A stretch of DNA of 64,000 nucleotides from positions 1,731,001 through 1,795,000 of the forward strand of contig JACVVK020000054.1 in NCBI GenBank assembly GCA_018292915.2, read 5' to 3'. This document shows, piece after piece, positions 36,363 to 48,711 of this stretch. The stretch's first letter is position 1. The number at the start of each line of letters is the position of its first letter. Both the position numbers and the translations under genes were made by a program. This DNA comes from Batillaria attramentaria (taxonomy: Eukaryota > Mollusca > Gastropoda > Batillariidae). The notes under the pieces were generated by a model. The model was not told the DNA's origin and searched no databases. It was given only the letters and a program-made list of their open reading frames with translations.

Positions 36363-36940
36363 ACGAAAGCGGAATAATTTCGAAAGTTCTCGTATCTTTC
36401 CGCTGTAATGAAAAAATTTCCGCTAATCGTGCTGAGTGGCTATGCGCACGGAACAGCGCTCCCCTAATCGTCACCTGTGTTTGTGCCACGCAACTGAACG
36501 CGGGCGCTCCTGGCTCGCTTCGGTTAGCACTGCGCGGCATAAATAAAAGCTACTGGTCATCATATGAAACGCGTTCACGGCGACTGACAGGCGCGCAAAT
36601 TGCCGATGATCAAGTAGAACTTCTCTCTCTCTCTCTCTCCCAGCCGCAAATTTGTTTCCGTAACTCATACGGATGAGCTATTTGCCAGCGCGCGGAGTAA
36701 AGGGAATTCATGTGCGAGAGTGTCTGAATCTCCTGCTGCAGATGATGATCTTTTCGATTCCCCAGCGACGTAAATTTGTCACCTCACATGTTTTGTTCGA
36801 AGCTTTTGTGTACTGCATAATCTGTCTTTGATGTCTTACAATGTGGTCAGTTATTTATTGTTTGAGACAGGGTCGTCGGTGAGCATCAGGAGAGATTAAT
36901 AATATTGTTCATCAGACATGCACGAAATTCGTTTCCGTTC
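36363..36940. other. unique sequence, CpG-containing
   Basis: The part 36410-36610 is richer in CpG than most of the window, but I see no promoter motif or exon that I would defend. Confidence 0.3.
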
Positions 36941-36950
36941 ACTGAATACG

Positions 36951-37119
36951 GGGAGCCGTCGCAGTCGAATGCTAGAGCGTTGGAATTTCAGTGCGCGGGT
37001 CGTGAGTTCGATTCCCGGCTAGGGCCAAATATTTGTGCTGGCCTTGTGCTCTTGGAACCATCTTTGACCACCTATACGTGGTGGAAAAGGGCGTTAAATC
37101 CCAAACTCCCCCACCCTCA
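36951..37119 (+). mobile_element. SINE-A, diverged, probable TSD
   Basis: Plus-strand copy. The head is GGGAGCCGTCGCAGTCGAATG and the anticodon region has mutated to TGGAATTTCAG. TCACTGAATAC before it resembles TCACTAAACAC after it, a likely worn 11-bp duplication. Confidence 0.85.
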
Positions 37120-37306
37120 CTAAACACTGGAATGTGTGGCCAAAGACACATATACGGATGACGGGGGGGGGGGGGGGGGGGGAGGGGAGAGTGGAAGGGA
37201 AGGGTCAACTTTTAAGCTCTAATGACAGTTAATCACCGGTGGTGCAACAGTCCAACTCCTCTCTCTTCTTACCGGCGTATGATTAATGATAATATAACAG
37301 GGGGCA

Positions 37307-37525
37307 GAGGCAAGCCTGGATATTTCTGACAGGAAGCGTGGAATGCAGCCCTGTCACGCAGTCTCAAACCACATGGACCTCCATAGCATCCTCCTTAATA
37401 CAATCATCCCCATCCTCACCATCATGCATAATAAAGATTGTCCCGGCTTCAGAACCCTCCGTGGATTCCACCCATCAGCTGGAAGGAATACCATAACAGC
37501 TAGCGAAGAGTTGGGGCAAAAAACA
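37307..37525 (+). mobile_element. poly-A retroposon D, copy 1
   Basis: Shares GACAGGAAGCGTGGAATGC, GGACCTCCATAGCATC, CATGCATAATAAA and GAGTTGGGGCA with the insertion at 58590-58842, ending in an A-rich tail. It has no frame, and could be a LINE 3' UTR or a SINE body. Confidence 0.7.
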
Positions 37526-37972
37526 ACAAGAACAAAAAAACTATATACAACGGGTAAACAACGAAATAAGATAAAATATAACACAATATAGAATACCTCC
37601 CTTCTTTCAAGCTCGAACTTTATACACGTGCTTTATATACTTCACCTACTGCTTTACTATAAAGTCTTCGATACAATTTTCGTCGAAGTTTCAGTTCAAC
37701 CAGGAATGATACCGGTTTGATAAGAGTGGGGGGGGGGGGGGGGGCTGGCTGACAGCAGTTCCGGTAGAGGGAAGTAATTCTAGCCGAGAAAACCCAGACC
37801 GGAAGGAGGCCGAAAAGATGAGCTGTCAACTTGCAGGGAGACGCAAATATTGACAGGAGTTCAGAAGAAAGTAATTCCACTCAATGGGTCAATGAGATGT
37901 GTGTCCAGCTGGGATGGTTGTCCAATTTCAACGACAGAGGATTGGGAGATGGTCTAAGCGACGGGATGGAAG
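37526..37972. other. no recognisable gene; poly-G
   Basis: A G run lies at 37728-37744. The remainder is unique sequence. Confidence 0.5.
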
Positions 37973-37977
37973 CTCTC

Positions 37978-37978
<1 letters not shown>

Positions 37979-38027
<49 letters not shown>

Positions 38028-38047
38028 GACTTTCTTTCTTTTCGGAC

Positions 38048-38137
<90 letters not shown>

Positions 38138-38202
38138 AGAGACACAGACAGACAGACGGACAGACAGACATACAGACAACCTCATACAGTCAGACAATCT
38201 CT

Positions 38203-38278
<76 letters not shown>

Positions 38279-38280
38279 GC
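37979..38280. repeat. (TCTG)n/(TC)n, (GT)n, (GACA)n/(GA)n cluster
   Basis: Three arrays in a row: TC at 37993-38026, about 40 GT units at 38050-38130, then GACA, GA and GACA units to 38280. Confidence 0.96.
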
Positions 38281-38671
38281 TAGAATAAGGACTGTAAAGG
38301 TTTCTTTTCGCGTGTATGGAGGAAGAGATAATCGTTTATAACGAACACCTGCAATGACAGAAATGCGCTCAGACGGAAGATACATTCATTTTAATCATGA
38401 CTGCCAGACAGTCTGATAAAGACTTTCCGGGTCCTAATTGTCAGCTTTTTGCAAGCAGGGGAAAACACAGACAACGGGAAGATAAAACCCAACCCGACCA
38501 ACTCTAAAGAAAGTGCACCATTTCAAAATAATCAGGTGATAGAATACTTTTTCCGCATTCATATCTGGTTTAAATTACTGCACAGTTACGACTACTGCGC
38601 TCGCGTGCAATTTTTTTTTAATAGATCAACACTTGTTAGCAATTTTAAAGCATTCAAATTGTTGTTGTTGT
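38281..38671. other. no recognisable gene
   Basis: Unique sequence. Confidence 0.5.
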
Positions 38672-38686
38672 TTCTTTTTTTAATCA

Positions 38687-38862
38687 GGGAGCCGGGGTGG
38701 CCGAATGGTAGAGCGTTGGACTTCTAATGCTCGGGTCGTGAGTTCGTATCCCGGCTTGGGCCAAATATGTGTACTGGCGTTTTCATCGTTGACCCGTCTT
38801 TGATATCGCCCGTATGTGGTGGAAAAGGACGTAAAACTCCCAAACACCCACCATTTCACCCC
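38687..38862 (+). mobile_element. SINE-A, full length with TSD
   Basis: A complete plus-strand copy. TTCTTTTTTTAATCA (38672-38686) before and TTCTTTTTTAATCTCA (38863-38878) after form a slightly altered 15-bp duplication. Confidence 0.93.
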
Positions 38863-38878
38863 TTCTTTTTTAATCTCA

Positions 38879-39200
38879 GAATATGGCTGTTATCCATAGA
38901 TAAGGTATATTACACAGTGTTGCGAGACTCCTATAGAACCAAACAAACAAACAAACCTACTTTTGTCAAAATCTAATCACAGATTGTCATGGAATGGAAC
39001 AACCTTAGCTGAAACTGATCAAACACGACATACTTCCGGGACTTTAGGCGTTACTTGGGCGCAGTCAATTCTCAATCGCCCAAAGCCCTACGATCACCTT
39101 TGAGAATGGACTTGAAGCCAAACCCAAAGACAAAATGTGAGCAATCCATTCCAGCAACCATAATCATGATTCGTGTATAATATAGATAGGAGATAGATAA
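38879..39200. other. no recognisable gene
   Basis: Unique sequence leading into the GAAA array. Confidence 0.5.
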
Positions 39201-39202
39201 AG

Positions 39203-39271
39203 AGATAAATAATAGACAAATGCAGAAAGAAAGAAAGAAAGAAAGAAAGAGAGAAAGAAAGAAAGAAAGAG

Positions 39272-39318
<47 letters not shown>

Positions 39319-39580
39319 GAGAAAGAAAGAAAGAGAGAAAGAAAGAAAGAAAGAAAAGAGAAAGAAAGAAAGAAAAAGAGAAAGAAAGAAAGAAGAAAGA
39401 GAAGAAAGAAAGAAAGAAAGAAAGAGAGAAAGAAAGAAAGAAAGAAGAGAGAAAGAAAGAAAGAAAGAGAGAAAGAGAGAAAGAAAAAAGAGAAAGAGAG
39501 AAAGAAAGAAAGAAAGAAGAGAGAGAAAGAAAGAAAAGAAAGAGAGAAAGAGAGAAAGAAAGAAAGAAAGAGAGAAAGAG

Positions 39581-39615
<35 letters not shown>

Positions 39616-39778
39616 GAGAAAGAAAGAAAGAAAGAAGAGAAGAAGAAAGAAAGAGAGAAAGAAAGAAAGAAAGAAGGAGAGAAAGAAAGAAAGAAAGAGA
39701 GAAAGAAGAAAGAAGATGAGAAAGAAAGAAAGAAAGAAAGAAGATAAATAATAGACAAATGCAGAAAGAAAGAAAGAA
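39203..39778. repeat. (GAAA)n array, about 520 bp, with duplicated border
   Basis: An imperfect GAAA/GAGAAA array from about 39222 to 39742. The border GATAAATAATAGACAAATGC occurs before it (39203-39222) and again after it (39744-39763), so a copied segment flanks the array. Frames across it give only K/E/R or F/L/S strings. Confidence 0.95.
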
Positions 39779-39779
39779 A

Positions 39780-39967
39780 TTGGTTGGGTGGGTGTGGGTG
39801 AATGGGTGGGGGGTGTTTGGAAGGTTAACGTCCTTTTCCACCACGTATGGGTGATATCAAAGACGGGGCACCGAGAAAAAGGCCAGCACAAATCTTTGGC
39901 CCCAGCCGGGATTCGAAACTCACGACCCGAAAGTCCCACGCACTACCATTCGGCTACCGCGGCTCCC
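39780..39967 (-). mobile_element. SINE-A array copy 1
   Basis: Minus-strand SINE-A with a GCATTAGAAGTCC-type anticodon segment shortened to AAAGTCC. It starts TTGGTTGGG where later copies read TTGGGTGGG. Confidence 0.93.
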
Positions 39968-39974
39968 CAAAGAC

Positions 39975-40005
<31 letters not shown>

Positions 40006-40007
40006 AA

Positions 40008-40195
40008 TTGGGTGGGTGGGTGTGGGTGAATGGGTGGGGGGTGTTTGGAAGGTTAACGTCCTTTTCCACCACGTATGGGTGATATCAAAGACGGGGCACC
40101 GAGAAAAAGGCCAGCACAAATCTTTGGCCCCAGCCGGGATTCGAAACTCACGACCCGAAAGTCCCACGCACTACCATTCGGCTACCGCGGCTCCC
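40008..40195 (-). mobile_element. SINE-A array copy 2
   Basis: Identical to copy 1 across nearly all of the SINE body, offset by 228 bp. Confidence 0.93.
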
Positions 40196-40202
40196 CAAAG
40201 AC

Positions 40203-40233
<31 letters not shown>

Positions 40234-40235
40234 AA

Positions 40236-40423
40236 TTGGGTGGGTGGGTGTGGATGAATGGGTGGGGGGTGTTTGGAAGGTTAACGTCCTTTTCCACCAC
40301 GTATGGGTGATATCAAAGACGGGGCACCGAGAAAAAGGCCAGCACAAATCTTTTGCCCCAGCCGGGATTCGAAACTCACGACCCGAAAGTCCCACGCACT
40401 ACCATTCGGCTACCGCGGCTCCC
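40236..40423 (-). mobile_element. SINE-A array copy 3
   Basis: Offset by a further 228 bp. It carries the private G-to-T change in the TTTGGCCCC segment. Confidence 0.93.
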
Positions 40424-40430
40424 CAAAGAC

Positions 40431-40469
<39 letters not shown>

Positions 40470-40471
40470 AA

Positions 40472-40659
40472 TTGGGTGGGTGGGTGTGGATGAATGGGTG
40501 GGGGGTGTTTGGAAGGTTAACGTCCTTTTCCACCACGTATGGGTGATATCAAAGACGGGGCACCGAGAAAAAGGCCAGCACAAATCTTTGGCCCCAGCCG
40601 GGATTCGAAACTCACGACCCGAAAGTCCCACGCACTACCATTCGGCTACCGCGGCTCCC
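40472..40659 (-). mobile_element. SINE-A array copy 4
   Basis: Offset by 236 bp from copy 3, and shares the GTGGATGAA variant with it. Confidence 0.93.
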
Positions 40660-40905
40660 CAAAGAAAGAAAGAAAGAAAGAAAGAATGAAATAAAAGGTC
40701 GGGCATGTTAAAATATGTGTATATGTATGCGCACTTGCAGACATCAAGTCGGTGCGTAAAGAGATTAACTTTACTTTTCGCAAGGCTATGTAGAAACATC
40801 TAGCTGTCATTCATTTTTCCTCTTGCCCTATTTATTTATTCATTTTATTTATTTACACCCCATCCCCCAACCCCCTTCCCCCCGCCCCCACCCCCACCCC
40901 CACCC

Positions 40906-41320
40906 CTCGATCGGTGGTCTAGTGGTTAAGAGACTTGTCACCAATGCGAGAGGTCGGGGGTTCGAGTCCCAGTCGGGGCAAATAATTTTTCCTTCTCATA
41001 TGTGGCACCGTTCATTCGGGCCGATCGTCGGGGGTTCTCTCTCCGGGTACTCCGGCTTCCCCCCCCTCTGCTTTGGAAATGTTCAGCCCACCAAATTTGA
41101 AAAATAAATGCAATTCTAAATTCCGAAATTTAAATAGCTGAGCTGACCCTTCGCACCACGTGATTGTAATGTGTGTGTGTCCAGTGTGTGAGAGAATGCG
41201 TGTGATTCACATTAGCGTGAGTGTTGGGTTCAGTTCGCGGCGCTTTGAGCCAATTCACGAAATTGGGTAGAGCGCCTATACAATATTCATTATTATTATT
41301 ATTGTTATTATCATTATTAT
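40906..41320 (+). mobile_element. SINE-B, full length
   Basis: The tRNA-Glu/Gly-like head has an A box (TGGTCTAGTGG, 40914-40924) and a B box (GGTTCGAGTCCC about 40959-40970). A body with GCACCGTTCATTCGGGCCGA follows. The 3' end GCGCTTTGAGCC...GCGCCTATACAAT leads into (ATT)n at 41285-41320. That 3' end resembles the L2-like LINE ends at 10080 and 27220. Confidence 0.88.
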
Positions 41321-41914
41321 CTTCGGCCCTAGAATTTGTGACCAGTGCCAACGAATCAGCAGAATGATAGAAAACCAACGCCACGTGTGCATAGGAACAC
41401 AGCTCCAGGATCCGAAGAAATCATTAACTAGACACAGACAGACATACAGCTGCAGACATGGGGGTCCGAAACGAAGTTGAGTCTGCACTGTATCAGGATA
41501 AACGTTTTTGGTGTCCGGAATGTTAGACGCTAAATTCTTCGTAAATAAATCACTAGTACCACCCAGGGTTCATTTTGTAGAGATTTACAGGTAAAATAGA
41601 ACGGCAGTAAGAGAAGCGAGTTATCTTAGTTTATATTTGTCTGTGTTGGTTTTTCAAGTTGTTTGAACTGGTGATCTGTTGTGAAACAAGACACACGCAG
41701 AAAAATACGTTAGGTGATACTGCAGAAAGGGTAACTAAGAGAAGAAAAAATGCTGTCGTGTTTTAATGTTTGTCTATTTAAACTGTCGGTTTACGCCATT
41801 TAAACGTTCAAAAGTGAAAAACTCAAGATCAGGAGGAATTAAGGTGCCCCCAGCACGCGTTGTAATTACACCTTGGCATGCAGGTAACATTTCGGCGTGT
41901 GTCGATGACTCTAT
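41321..41914. other. no recognisable gene
   Basis: Unique sequence. Confidence 0.5.
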
Positions 41915-42290
41915 AAAATGTCACGTGACAGAGGTGAGTGATTAACGAATAACTACTGCACCCGGGTTATTTCCGATTGTTCGTTCGTTCGTTCGTTCGT
42001 TTGTTTGTTTGTTTGTTTGATTCGTTCTTTGTGTGTCGCTGACTCACTAAAATGTCACGTGATAGAGGCGAGTGATTAACCAAAAACTACTGCACATGGG
42101 TGGTTGCGATTGTTCGTTCGTTTGTTCGTCTGTTCGTTCGTTTTTGTTTGTTTGTTTGTTTGTTTGTACGTGTGTTTGTTTCGTTCTTTGTTTGTGGTTT
42201 TGTTCGTTTGTTTCGCTATCAGCCTTAGCTGCCAAATAATCTCTTCGTGCGCTGCTTGAATAAACATCTCACGTGACACCAAGGAGAAGT
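41915..42290. repeat. 134-bp tandem duplication with TTCG/TTTG tracts
   Basis: AAAATGTCACGTGA...GAGTGATTAAC...ACTACTGCAC...CGATTGTTCGTTCG begins at 41915 and again at 42049. A worn third start (AACATCTCACGTGACACC) is at 42264. Confidence 0.8.
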
Positions 42291-42608
42291 GAAACCACTC
42301 TTTTTATCGTTCCTACCAGTCTGTTCCTTCTAGTCGTCCATCATCAGTTGAAATACTGGCCGGTCACTTGCAATGCCAACCCTAAACGTCAAAGTGTTGG
42401 GAAGCAAGCAACCGCGACGCCGTAAAAATAAGGCCACGGTCATGGTCAAGCTTCATGCTCCGGTGGTTTTATATTCTCTAGATTGACATCAAAGTCTCTT
42501 CTCTTAGCAGCGATAAAGAAGAGACTTCAAACCATTGCACTTGGGTGCTTGAACGATCAAGACAAGGTCAGGCCTCCAGTTGTTTTGTTGTAGGGTTTGT
42601 CCTGGTTT

Positions 42609-42610
<2 letters not shown>

Positions 42611-42705
<95 letters not shown>

Positions 42706-42709
42706 GTGT
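42611..42709. repeat. (GT)n microsatellite
   Basis: About 49 GT units. Confidence 0.98.
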
Positions 42710-43038
42710 TTTAAATTCCGTTTGATCTTGAAAGTTCTTACATTAGTGAATAACGGTTGTTGTCAGCGAAGACATTTACACATCGCAGACAACCCACATA
42801 CTTTCGTGGAGGAAAAAAGTGACAAACATTGTGCATATTTTTCATTAAAACATGGGATAGTTATCAAAATGTTTTCAAGTCTCTTTGGCTTGTTTGAACC
42901 ACATGAGTTTTAAGTGGCACAACTTTAGTTTTCCAGTGGTTGCCGAGAGTTGTCTGGAAAACAAATTACAAAGACACAAACAGAGGACCTATACAACACA
43001 ATTTGTTATTTTCTCGGGCACCTGCAATCTGTGCAGTC

Positions 43039-43333
43039 CTGGGCCCGTATGTAAAACTCGAGGTTAGTTTAACCCACGGCTACGGGTCTAACCCACACTA
43101 AGACAACAAAATAACAACCCCAAAACAAAATTAAATAAAGAAGGAAGCAAAAAAGAAAAAAAAAAGAAGACAAAAATCCTTCTATAACGGCATAGGCACC
43201 TTGCTACAATGGACCCGCTTCCTGATTTAAAACAAAAACAACAGAAAATTTAACCCTAAAGCTAGTTTAGTTCGAAGTTAGACTCTAATCCGGGGCTAAA
43301 CTCTCTAACTCCGACTTTTACATGCGGGCCCTG
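43039..43333. mobile_element. palindromic MITE
   Basis: The left end CTGGGCCCGTATGTAAAACT and the right end, inverted, CAGGGCCCGCATGTAAAAGT match over about 30 bp, continuing through GAGGTTAG/GGAGTTAG. The 295-bp interior is A-rich and non-coding. No second copy was found in the window, and the superfamily is uncertain. Confidence 0.68.
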
Positions 43334-45227
<1,894 letters not shown>

Positions 45228-45252
<25 letters not shown>

Positions 45253-45430
45253 GATAGTTTATTTATCAACGGTAAAAGTTTTGACAGAAATTCGCCAATT
45301 TGCAAACTTGTCTATGCTAATACTACAGAGACTACCTACAAAGGAAGAAAAAAAAAGGGAGCAAAATATAAAAGAAAAAATTGAACACAGAAAATTATGC
45401 ACTAAACTACAAGAAACAAAACCATAGAGA
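45228..45430 (-). mobile_element. LINE 3' UTR remnant
   Basis: On the minus strand it ends TTACCGTTGATAAATAAACT then (ATC)n. CTACCGTTGTAAAATAAAG at 8554 and 18480 is clearly related. Only the untranslated 3' region is present. Confidence 0.5.
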
Positions 45431-45456
45431 AAATCGTCCATCAGGTCCAAACGCAT

Positions 45457-45460
<4 letters not shown>

Positions 45461-45517
<57 letters not shown>
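45461..45517. repeat. (GA)n microsatellite
   Basis: About 28 GA units. Confidence 0.96.
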
Positions 45518-45519
<2 letters not shown>

Positions 45520-45547
45520 TGAAAAAAAAAAGTCTGAAGTAGTCAAA

Positions 45548-45607
45548 TAAATATAAATGCCAACCCGCGCCGGGGTCTCATAAAACTAACCTATGCAACC
45601 CACACCA
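45548..45607. repeat. dispersed repeat R, copy 2
   Basis: ATAAATGCCAACCCGCG, GTCTCATAAAACTAACC and CAACCCACACCACC match copy 1 at 31985-32045. Confidence 0.5.
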
Positions 45608-46090
45608 CCGAAGCAGCAACTGGAGACTGCGCTTTCAAATCTCGACTGAAACTCGATTTCAAAATTTATTCAGGAGGTCGGCGACCCGGCCATGTCAAGG
45701 AGGGTAGGGAGCAGCGCTAACCACAAAATTACACACGTGTATACATCCCAGCCGCGAGGCATCACACACATAAACACAGGGACTAAAATGAAAATAACAG
45801 GCTCATAAATGTAAATACATGTAAATGCCTCAGAACGCGAGCCGGCGTGACATAGTAACAGGGCACATGTAAGAAACAAAACACAAGAAGGCAAATAAAA
45901 GTAGGTAGATGTAGACACCAGAGAGGTGACACCAGAACCTTCACACAACGTAAACAAAAACAAAACAAAAAAAAAAAAAAAAAATCAAGTAGATACAGAT
46001 AATCATTATAGATAAACACAAAGCTGCACATTTTTCTTTCAAGTTATGATTGGCTTTTTCGAACTATACTTTCTGAACGTGCGTTCGTGC
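45608..46090. other. no recognisable gene
   Basis: Unique sequence with an A run at 45963-45984. Confidence 0.5.
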
Positions 46091-46187
<97 letters not shown>

Positions 46188-46190
46188 GGG
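46080..46190. repeat. (GCGT)-(GT)n-(GA)n microsatellite
   Basis: A few GCGT units, about 38 GT units, then GA and a G run. Confidence 0.96.
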
Positions 46191-46227
46191 GGGGTGGAAG
46201 GAGAGAGCTTGGCTGCATTAGTGAAAC

Positions 46228-46337
46228 TTACATGTAAAATCGTGCTTACAGGCTGTAATACAGCTCCCACTTTTGACCTTTGACACTATCACCATCATCA
46301 TCATTATCATCATCATCATCATCTCTCTCTCTCTCTC

Positions 46338-46427
<90 letters not shown>

Positions 46428-46525
46428 CCGGCCTTAATTTTCCATATCTCATACACAAGTATAATTACAGGCAGTAATACTGCTCCCACTAGAAGTCACA
46501 ATTCCTATGACACTAGTCATCACCT
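46228..46525. repeat. duplicated segment flanking (ATC)n-(TC)n-(CA)n
   Basis: TTACAGGCTGTAATACAGCTCCCACT (in shortened form) near 46248 is repeated as TTACAGGCAGTAATACTGCT near 46465. Between them are ATC units (46288-46322), TC units and about 41 CA units (46343-46425). Confidence 0.85.
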
Positions 46526-46876
46526 CACCCTTCATACAACACTTGACACAAATCGATGACACGAAACACAAGAGCGCGAAACCTATACTCTGTGATGCGA
46601 GAGAATACTGAAGAGCTCGAGACAAATATAGAATATTCCGCCTGACTGACGACAATGAGGTTAAAATTACGGAAGCTCAATGACAGCTTTGAAGATCGTG
46701 TTTATTAGTAACGACAGCTTCGGATAAATTATAAAGCTCTACTTGAAACATGAAAATAAAGGTCATAAAATATAAATGCTATGCGAGTTTTGCTCCAGTT
46801 GGAGAGGGTGTGAGCGCGATTAAACCCGCTGGTTAATGTGTAGAAATTGTACTGTAAACTGAACAATTAAATGACC

Positions 46877-46879
<3 letters not shown>

Positions 46880-46913
<34 letters not shown>
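46880..46913. repeat. (GA)n microsatellite
   Basis: About 17 GA units. Confidence 0.95.
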
Positions 46914-46917
<4 letters not shown>

Positions 46918-47259
46918 TTAACTTGGTAGTTCAGAAAAGTAACAAAGCGTGTTGTTGATTTTTTTTGGTGCCTCTTCATATATCTCTGCCTTTGTTTCAT
47001 TTTTCGTAGGCTTTTTTTTTAGAGGGGGGGGGGGGAGGGGGAGGGGGCAGTTGCATGTTTGTTTGTTTTGTTTGTTGATTTTTTTTCTTTTTGACTTTCA
47101 TTCTGCCTCGAAACATACGCCAAGAAGTATACCAAAAGGCTTTATCTAAATTACCCACAAGCTCACACACACAACCAAAAGCAATAGCTCATTGCCCATG
47201 AAGAGACAGTCAGCTTCAGACAGAATGCACAATTATTACTGAAAAAGCAAACACCTTAC
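46914..47259. other. no gene recognised; possible intron
   Basis: If the exon at 47260-47328 is real, this is the beginning of its first intron on the minus strand. It contains a G-rich run near 47022-47046. Confidence 0.35.
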
Positions 47260-47328
47260 CTGAAAAAGTCCCAGGAACAGAGTAACCAAGACGAAGTTCA
47301 TGGCCACACATCGTCTGTACACACCCAT
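47260..47328 (-). CDS. candidate first coding exon with signal peptide
   Basis: On the minus strand an ATG at 47328-47326, in a good start context (GACATGG: purine at -3, G at +4), opens 23 codons reading MGVYRRCVAMN then FVLVTLFLGLFQ. This is a short basic N region and an 11-residue hydrophobic core, as in a signal peptide or signal anchor. It ends exactly at CAG|GTAAGG, a consensus splice donor at 47260/47259, in phase 0. Nothing identifies the mature protein. The next exon would lie below 47259, perhaps outside the window. Chance is possible for so short an exon, but ATG, hydrophobic core and donor in register are hard to ignore. Confidence 0.42.
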
Positions 47329-48711
47329 GTCTCCTGCCTTCGCTGTTGCCTAAATATGACACAACACTGGCGACAGATAACCGTTCGGTGTTTCACGAGC
47401 CTAGTAGCTTCCCTCACGTAACGCAGTGGATAAGATACAAGTCCGGCGAGATATTCTTGTGTTTGAACAGCACGGCTCAGGCAGCTGCATCGAAATCTTC
47501 ACTGACACAAGACCGCGGCGCAGGTGGGTAGCCGCTACACAGTGTCTGCAGGAAATTTCAGCGTGTTGTTGTAAGAGAATGTGAAATTCACGAACTGGAT
47601 GGATATGTACACACAAGGACAAGTTCAGCTTTCAAGTTTTTTTTTTTCTTTTTTCCCAGTTCTGAACGATCAGTGCGCAAATGAAAACGAAACTAGACAA
47701 TCTGAACTCTTGTAGTGAAAATCAAAATACAGTGCAAAACTATTCTGTCACTTCAAGCATGTTCCGCTTGCTTCGGAAAGAGCAGACTCAAATATTAAGC
47801 CGACTGCATCGCTGCAGAATTAAGTCTGCATCCTTCAGTTCAAAGCAACAACAAACCTCTTGCGAACTTACATTCTGTGTTCACTGCTTCACGCATACTT
47901 TGCGTACACTGACGCTTTCAAGACTCGTTTCAAGAGTTTCTTGTTTACTTCTGTGTTCTCGTTCTGCGTTGCCGACTTCGCCAGTACACACGTACGACAC
48001 ACTTGTTCGGTCAACAGCAACAAACCCAAAACGCCCCAACCTCTTTGAAGTCAACTCTACACGGAAAACCTTTGCGGCTCGCGTTTGAAATTCCTTGTAC
48101 AGAAAGCGTACGTATCGGAATGATTGTCGTCTGCTCCAAGTATCGTCGGAGCACGCGCCACAAGCCGAGAACTCGCGTTGTCAGTGCCTCTTCAACGTTG
48201 CGCGTGCCGGCTGAGAGGGGCTCAGTCAAGGTTTGGTTTATCGAACTCGAATTGTGTTGATTTCCGGCTTTCTCTGTGGTAAGAGCTCGGTTGTTTAGTC
48301 TCGAGCAATATTTTTCGAGAAAGTTTACAAAGGCCTTCGCATGTTGTTTCTAACAGAAAGGTGTTTTAAAAAAAAAAAATCCAACGATCTGATTTGTGAA
48401 GGAGAGGGAGAGGATTGCGCGAGAGGGAGGGGGGGTTGGGGGTGGGGTGGGGTGGGGGGCGCTAAAGTAGTCAGAGAAAATCAAAGCACCGGGAAAATGT
48501 TATAAAACGAACAAACAAACTGTCTATAAATGTGAACTAAACTTCGTTCTAGCGTTCTCTGTCAGGTGAGGTGTCGAACAGCTAGAGTTTGATGATGGAT
48601 GTGGTAGAGGTTGAAGGCAAAGTACAGTTTGTCAAACAGTTTATTCTCACGTTATTGATGATAATGGCGTGGCGGTAGTGTATGTACTAGTACAAGGCGT
48701 GTACTGGACTG
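47329..48711. other. possible 5' UTR/promoter side; unique sequence
   Basis: This lies upstream of the candidate exon on the minus strand. No TATA box is evident. At 47915-47955 on the plus strand the frame TDAFKTRFKSFLFT resembles a LINE C terminus, so part may be old LINE. A G-rich run lies at 48420-48460. Confidence 0.3.

Larger units (their letters stand above)
39779..40685 (-). repeat. four-copy tandem array of SINE-A plus GAAA
   Basis: Units recur with periods of 228, 228 and 236 bp; the extra 8 bp is two GAAA units. Each unit is a nearly complete SINE-A followed by a GAAA tract. Copies 3 and 4 share GTGGATGAA where 1 and 2 have GTGGGTGAA, and copy 3 alone has TTTTGCCCC. The near identity points to recent unequal exchange or replication slippage, not four insertions. 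Confidence 0.95.

Noticed and set aside
39072..39939. Frames of up to 281 codons rich in serine, leucine and phenylalanine, and K/E/R frames on the other strand
   Set aside because: Produced by the GAAA array; no start context, domain or splice signal.
39788..40689. 252-codon frame with internal repeats of GDIKDGAPRKRPAQIF-like sequence
   Set aside because: It is a readthrough of the tandem SINE-A array, whose 228-bp period is a multiple of three, so the frame stays open by arithmetic.
47860..48048. LINE C-terminus-like peptide TDAFKTRFKSFLFT
   Set aside because: The match is only about 14 residues, without the LWNSLP motif or a tail, so it is mentioned in passing but not called.
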